A stretch of 6,362 nucleotides of DNA from Candidatus Aenigmatarchaeota archaeon (lineage in GTDB: Archaea > Aenigmatarchaeota > Aenigmatarchaeia > JACPZZ01): the NCBI GenBank assembly GCA_016202795.1, contig JACQNY010000104.1, forward strand, positions 1 through 6,362, read 5' to 3'. Numbering within the stretch: position 1 is the first letter of the stretch; every line of letters begins with the position of its first letter. The translations under genes and the position numbers were made by a program. This document shows positions 5,615 to 6,362 of the stretch, piece after piece. A model generated the notes under the pieces. That model was not told the DNA's origin. It worked only from the letters and a program-made list of their open reading frames with translations, and did no database searches.

Positions 5615-6229
5615 ATGGTTGACGGATTGTTAGGATCTTACATTGCCGTCGCTATCACGGGTTTAATCCATGGACTTGAACCGGGCCATGGCTGGCCTCT
5701 GGCAGTGCTTCTGTCAAAAAGAGGAAAACACTCCACGATTTACGCCGGAGCAAGCGCATTAATTCTTGGTACAGGTCATTTAATCTCGTCCTTCGCGGTA
5801 GTTGGCGTCTATCTTCTTGCCAACACAATTATCGATTTCTCTTCGAGTATGTTTCGATACCTGTCCGCATCAATGCTTCTGTTTATCGCGTTTAAAATGT
5901 GGCGCGAAACGCCGGAACATGAAAAGAAAATAACAATGGCTGCTAAGACAGGATTTATCAATTTGGCATGGATCGCTTTGGTGCTGGGCTTTGCCCATGA
6001 GGAAGAGTTCATGTTGCTAGGATTCGCCATCGGCGGTTTAGATCCGGTTTTGCTGATGACCGCGTATTCGTTCGCGGTAATATTTTCCATGGTCAGCGTC
6101 ACAATGCTGGCTTATCATAGTTTTAGCCTGTTCAAGCGTAAATTCTCAAACATAGAACCTTACTTACCCAAGATAACCGCGGTCGTGTTAACAGTTCTCG
6201 CGCTGCGTTTTCTGGCCGGCGCTTACTGA
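5615..6229 (+). CDS. NicO/UreH-like membrane transporter, probable Ni/Co or other metal
   Basis: The product is 204 residues with about six membrane segments (roughly 8-32, 42-68, 80-96, 112-127, 133-167, 185-202). Histidine motifs sit where the NicO/RcnA and UreH/HupE relatives have theirs: HGLEPGHG (19-26) in the first helix, compared with HALDPGHG or HGLDPDH in the family; GHL at 54-56 in the second; and FAHEEE (126-131) in the fourth. These point to transport of a divalent metal, most often nickel or cobalt; direction cannot be read. The short cytoplasmic stretch TPEHEKK (99-105) replaces the long His-rich loop of RcnA. No nickel-enzyme gene is present in the window. Alternatives within the wider LysE/TauE/CcdA-like group are less likely given the histidines. 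The start ATG is supported by the TATA spacing; an ATG at 5582 in the same frame runs straight into a stop. It converges with the tRNA gene. Confidence 0.75.
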   Translation: MVDGLLGSYIAVAITGLIHGLEPGHGWPLAVLLSKRGKHSTIYAGASALILGTGHLISSFAVVGVYLLANTIIDFSSSMFRYLSASMLLFIAFKMWRETPEHEKKITMAAKTGFINLAWIALVLGFAHEEEFMLLGFAIGGLDPVLLMTAYSFAVIFSMVSVTMLAYHSFSLFKRKFSNIEPYLPKITAVVLTVLALRFLAGAY

Positions 6230-6241
6230 TTGCAGATTTTA

Positions 6242-6285
6242 GTGGGGAAACCGTGATTTGAACACGGATTACTACCAGATTGTTT
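6242..6285 (-). pseudogene. Isolated tRNA 3' half: relic, attachment scar or split-tRNA half
   Basis: On the minus strand, directly after the tRNA-Pro, come TGGTAG, TAAT, the T-arm CCGTG-TTCAAAT-CACGG (6267-6251), acceptor strand TTTCCCC and discriminator A (6243), followed by no CCA. There is no acceptor 5' strand, D-arm or anticodon within the available 47 bases, so no complete tRNA can form here. It resembles the 3' half of the neighbouring tRNA-Pro from the intron end onwards, with an identical T-arm but altered anticodon-stem and acceptor bases. The new acceptor strand would need GGGGAAA as partner. Confidence 0.6.
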
Positions 6286-6335
6286 GAAGTGGGAGGACCG
6301 TGATTTGAACACGGGTTATAGCCAGTTTGTTTTCA
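6242..6335. repeat. Imperfect 47-bp tandem duplication of the tRNA 3' half
   Basis: Units 6242-6288 and 6289-6335 match at 37 of 47 positions by hand count, with an 18-base exact core ACCGTGATTTGAACACGG (6250-6267 and 6297-6314). Mismatches fall in the acceptor strand (3), the variable-loop/anticodon-stem region (4) and the intron part (3). Confidence 0.8.
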
Positions 6336-6362
6336 CAAACCCCAAGGCTATGTCTTAGACCA
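6290..6362 (-). tRNA. tRNA-Pro (GGG) with intron, 5' end outside window
   Basis: Reading the minus strand from 6362: D-loop with GGT, D-stem 3' strand AGAC (6355-6352), anticodon stem TAGCC/GGCTA (6350-6346 with 6323-6319, all paired), and loop TTGGGG then T once the intron is removed, giving anticodon GGG at 6343-6341. The variable loop is TAAC. The T-arm is CCGTG-TTCAAAT-CACGG, a perfect stem with the standard loop. The acceptor 3' strand is TCCTCCC (6297-6291) and the discriminator A is at 6290. CCA is not encoded, as is common in archaea. The acceptor 5' strand, predicted as about GGGAGGA, the D-stem 5' strand and the promoter lie beyond the window end. The anticodon assumes the intron follows position 37. 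Confidence 0.85.
6325..6339 (-). other. Archaeal tRNA intron at canonical position 37/38
   Basis: The 15-base TTTGTGAAAACAAAC sits between position 37 (G, 6340) and position 38 (T, 6324). Removing it restores a 7-base anticodon loop. With G37 it forms a perfect 6-bp hairpin closed by a GAAA tetraloop. For the bulge-helix-bulge needed by the splicing endonuclease, positions 32-34 (TTG) can pair with intron CAA, three of the usual four pairs. Exact cut sites are inferred. Confidence 0.7.

Noticed and set aside
6242..6335. CRISPR-like repeat pair near the right end
   Set aside because: The repeated core is a tRNA T-arm and acceptor strand; there are only two copies and no spacers.

Overview
The window looks archaeal, most likely from an uncultivated lineage of the DPANN type. 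The support is: several genes with a TATA-like box about 26-27 bases before the start codon (leaderless transcripts), others with GGTGA or GGAGG ribosome sites, a proline tRNA gene with an intron at the canonical 37/38 site and no encoded CCA, and a secreted protein with the archaeal PGF-pre-PGF domain. The exact lineage cannot be read from this sequence. The DNA is densely coding; the longest gap without a gene is about 125 bases.

Layout. Positions 1-768 hold the C-terminal part of a surface protein: Ser/Gly/Thr linker, PGF-pre-PGF domain, C-terminal membrane anchor. It is followed by a small multi-pass membrane protein (816-1148). Aspartokinase runs leftwards (1174-2523) and homoserine dehydrogenase rightwards (2582-3634) from a 58-base divergent promoter region. 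These are steps 1 and 3 of the aspartate-to-homoserine pathway.

Next is a compact three-gene operon behind one clear TATA box (about 3698-3705): a small winged-helix protein (3760-4053), an aspartate/glutamate racemase with both catalytic cysteines (4050-4760), and a 275-residue protein (4747-5574). By eye the last one is a degenerate relative of tyrosyl-tRNA synthetase. It keeps the residues that bind tyrosine but has lost HIGH and KMSKS, has a short connective insertion and lacks most of the anticodon-binding domain. Overlapping reading frames (4 and 14 bases) suggest the three act together. This operon is the most promising candidate for an undescribed system, possibly small-molecule or aminoacyl chemistry involving D-aspartate or D-glutamate and tyrosine.

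A six-helix NicO/UreH-like metal transporter follows with its own leaderless promoter (5615-6229). At the right edge, on the minus strand, lies a proline tRNA gene (anticodon GGG) with a 15-base intron; its 5' end is beyond the window. Directly after it is a diverged 47-base tandem copy of the tRNA 3' half, either a relic, an attachment-site scar, or just possibly the 3' half of a split tRNA.
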